In this document: one piece after another, positions 62,263 through 64,000 of the stretch
How the letters are laid out: every line of letters starts with the position of its first letter
Numbering within the stretch: the stretch's first letter is position 1
Source of the DNA: Apiospora phragmitis
Lineage: Eukaryota > Ascomycota > Sordariomycetes > Amphisphaeriales > Apiosporaceae
Direction of reading: 5' to 3'
Length of the DNA stretch: 64,000 bases
NCBI GenBank assembly: GCA_038363925.1
Contig: JAQQWL010000002.1
Span: 3,038,001-3,102,000, forward strand
The notes under the pieces: model-generated
Told to the model about the DNA's origin: nothing
What the model saw: only the letters and a program-made list of their open reading frames with translations
Databases searched by the model: none
Position numbers and translations under genes: made by a program

Positions 62263-64000
62263 CTCGCGCTCAGCTGGCAACGGCGCCGATTACAGTTCTT
62301 GCTAACAGGCACGTTGTCATCTGGGGTGGTTTGTCACTTGCTGTCAGAGAATTGAATCTCAAGGGGCCTTGGCGTGCGCGGCCGCCCGCTTACCACAAGG
62401 TGGAATGAGGTCGTATCATCTTACAGACTTACAAACTCTCTCTCTCTCTTTCTTGGATCAATCATTCGCCTCAGGTCTTTCCAGCTCCTCGAATCGAAAT
62501 GTGTAACCGCCTCTATCTGCTTCGTGGTACTGTGCTGGAGGAGCCCAGCTAGGCCCTAATCTACCTAGGAGGTGGACTGGCGCATGGGAAATAGTGGACT
62601 CGGCGCCAACCCTTAACCGATAGCAACGTGAGACGAACTGCCGGAGATTGAAGGTCCCTCCCGTCAAGCCGCCTTGAGCCAGCCGGCGCACAGCGAGTGT
62701 ATGTGCATTTACGGAATTACGGGATTTCGCTGTTGGCTTTCCTTCAGGACGCCCGGACCAGCCATATTACGCGGAGATGGGCTCTGTTGGCGTCGTTACA
62801 TTTGGCTGATGGATTTCCTTAGTTAAGTACATAGCTTTAGGGGCGGCCCCCTTTTCCTTGTTGTCCGCATGCACACTCACCTAGTCACTCACAGTGCACA
62901 CTACCGCCAACTAACTTACTACACTACACATGCGACTCTTTGACCGCCAATCGTTGCCCTTTTCCCCGGGGCCACGATAGCCGGTGAGTGCCGTGCTCAG
63001 GTGCCGGGCCTAGTGGGGAAAGGGCTGGGTGAAATAAACACCCTCGCTGGTGTGAGCAAACTGAATGCCGCACGATCTACGCACGACTGCAGCCTGCGAA
63101 ACAGACTCTCTCCCTGTTCCCTGAACGGGAACGAAGATCATTGTTTATCGCTGCTAGAGGAACAACGTGTCGTGTCGCCATACATACTTTAGAATAGGGT
63201 CGTCGTCGAAGTGGCTCTTGATCCATCCACACCGTTATATGCATACCCTTCCGACATCATGGGGCTGCTGCTGCTGCTGGCAGCTGCCGTCTTCTGCTTG
63301 TACCACACTACTATTCGTATGCTGTGAACCCCGAATAGGTAATCAGCAATGTAAGAGAGAGGTCAGCTAGTATCCCAAGGTATCACGAGCGAATACAGTA
63401 AGGTAAGGCAATATTGATATGTAGTTCGGTGCTGAAAACGGGGTCGGTTATGGAAGGATTTGACGGCCTTCCATTCTCAATCAGCCTTACCAAGTCGCAT
63501 CACTACACCCAGGTAAAGGTACTGGTGCCATCCTTGTCGTTCTCGTTCAGCCCTTTTCTCGAACATTTCCATTTTGGAGGTGCATCCAATCACCGTTATA
63601 ACCAACCCCCACTCACACAACTTCCCTCCGTCAAAAGCGATAATGGTCGGGTTTTCCCGACGGACACGCACTGCACACACACTCTATCAGAGTGCGAAGC
63701 CAAGGTGCTAACGGCATGGCCGTCCAATATGCATGGACAATTGGTGACCACAACAACAAACGGAGAGCATTGGGCACCCTCACATATGGACGGGTTGCCC
63801 TCTTTTCGCTGCATCTTTTCTTGACGATGATATGGCTCTTGGCGAAATCACGTACTCGATTTGGGATAGATGCTTCGCTCTTCAATTGGGGGGACAGCTA
63901 CGTAGCATCTGTGGTTCAATCCCAACTCCACCAACAACCGAGGTCTCCTCTTGGAGTTGCGCCGCACAGAAACTCATGCGCTGATTGCACCGAGATGATG

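Larger units (their letters stand above)
52189..64000. other. Large gene-poor region to the right edge
   Basis: Nearly 12 kb with no supportable gene. Open frames rarely exceed 130 codons, overlap on both strands and have no domain. Simple repeats are scattered, including a G run at 53346-53356, GGGCT copies at 62243-62262, GTAGCAG copies near 60571-60592 and a GCT run at 63264-63279. Nothing tRNA-like or transposon-like could be confirmed. Confidence 0.45.

Noticed and set aside
63900..63935. tRNA-like GGTTCAATCCC near the right edge
   Set aside because: The T stem does not pair and no D arm or anticodon arm can be drawn.

Overview
The window is nuclear DNA of a filamentous ascomycete (Pezizomycotina, most likely a Sordariomycete). 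The evidence is short introns of about 47-184 nt with GTAAGT-like donors and CTRAY-type branch sites, together with fungal protein families: Cdc24 with a C-terminal PB1 domain, Rtt106, Vfa1, Yvh1, Mrp10, a fungal CorA-like transporter, and a C2H2 regulator with the zinc fingers at the C terminus. I see no ribosomal RNA, credible tRNA, CRISPR, phage or intact transposon.

Layout. Positions 1-548 (-) hold the N-terminal part of a fungal protein cut by the window edge. Positions 1745-3662 (-) encode a CorA-like transporter; 4185-4690 (-) a small unknown protein; 5615-6490 (+) an F-box-like protein; 6937-8217 (-) a protein of the 'LPREIRNEIY' class; 8781-9752 (-) a Frag1/DRAM/Sfk1-type membrane protein; and 12576-14642 (+) an MFS transporter with four introns. 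A conserved housekeeping block follows: vps60 (17513, +), an F-box/WD40 SCF receptor resembling FWD-1 (18791-21963, -), the Cdc42 exchange factor cdc24 (30735-33997, +), a small secreted protein (35502-36248, +), mrp10 (36789-37161, -), rtt106 (37809-39158, -), vfa1 (39978-40655, +), yvh1 (46733-47946, -) and a large C2H2 regulator (49886-52188, -). About half the window is gene-poor: 9.8-12.5, 14.7-17.5, 22.6-30.7, 40.7-46.7 and 52.2-64 kb hold only short scattered open frames and simple repeats.

Themes. Vps60 and Vfa1 are both regulators of the AAA-ATPase Vps4 in the ESCRT pathway and lie about 22 kb apart. Cdc24 (polarity), the SCF receptor (regulated proteolysis), Rtt106 (chromatin assembly), Mrp10 (mitoribosome) and Yvh1 (60S maturation) are core cellular functions. 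The F-box-like genes, MFS pump and small secreted protein are typical of the variable part of a fungal genome.

Most notable observation. Four conserved genes (CorA-like, vps60, the F-box/WD40 gene and cdc24) are interrupted by one- or two-base frame breaks with no room for an intron; cdc24 alone has three. Because cdc24 is essential in the fungi where it has been tested, base-level assembly errors are the simplest explanation. Any automatic gene call here will truncate or mis-extend these proteins. I did not find a convincing new biological system in this window. The best leads beyond the frame breaks are a 28-bp perfect palindrome fused to a 12-bp tandem repeat, a very long open leader upstream of the F-box/WD40 gene, and a possible cytochrome P450 relic.
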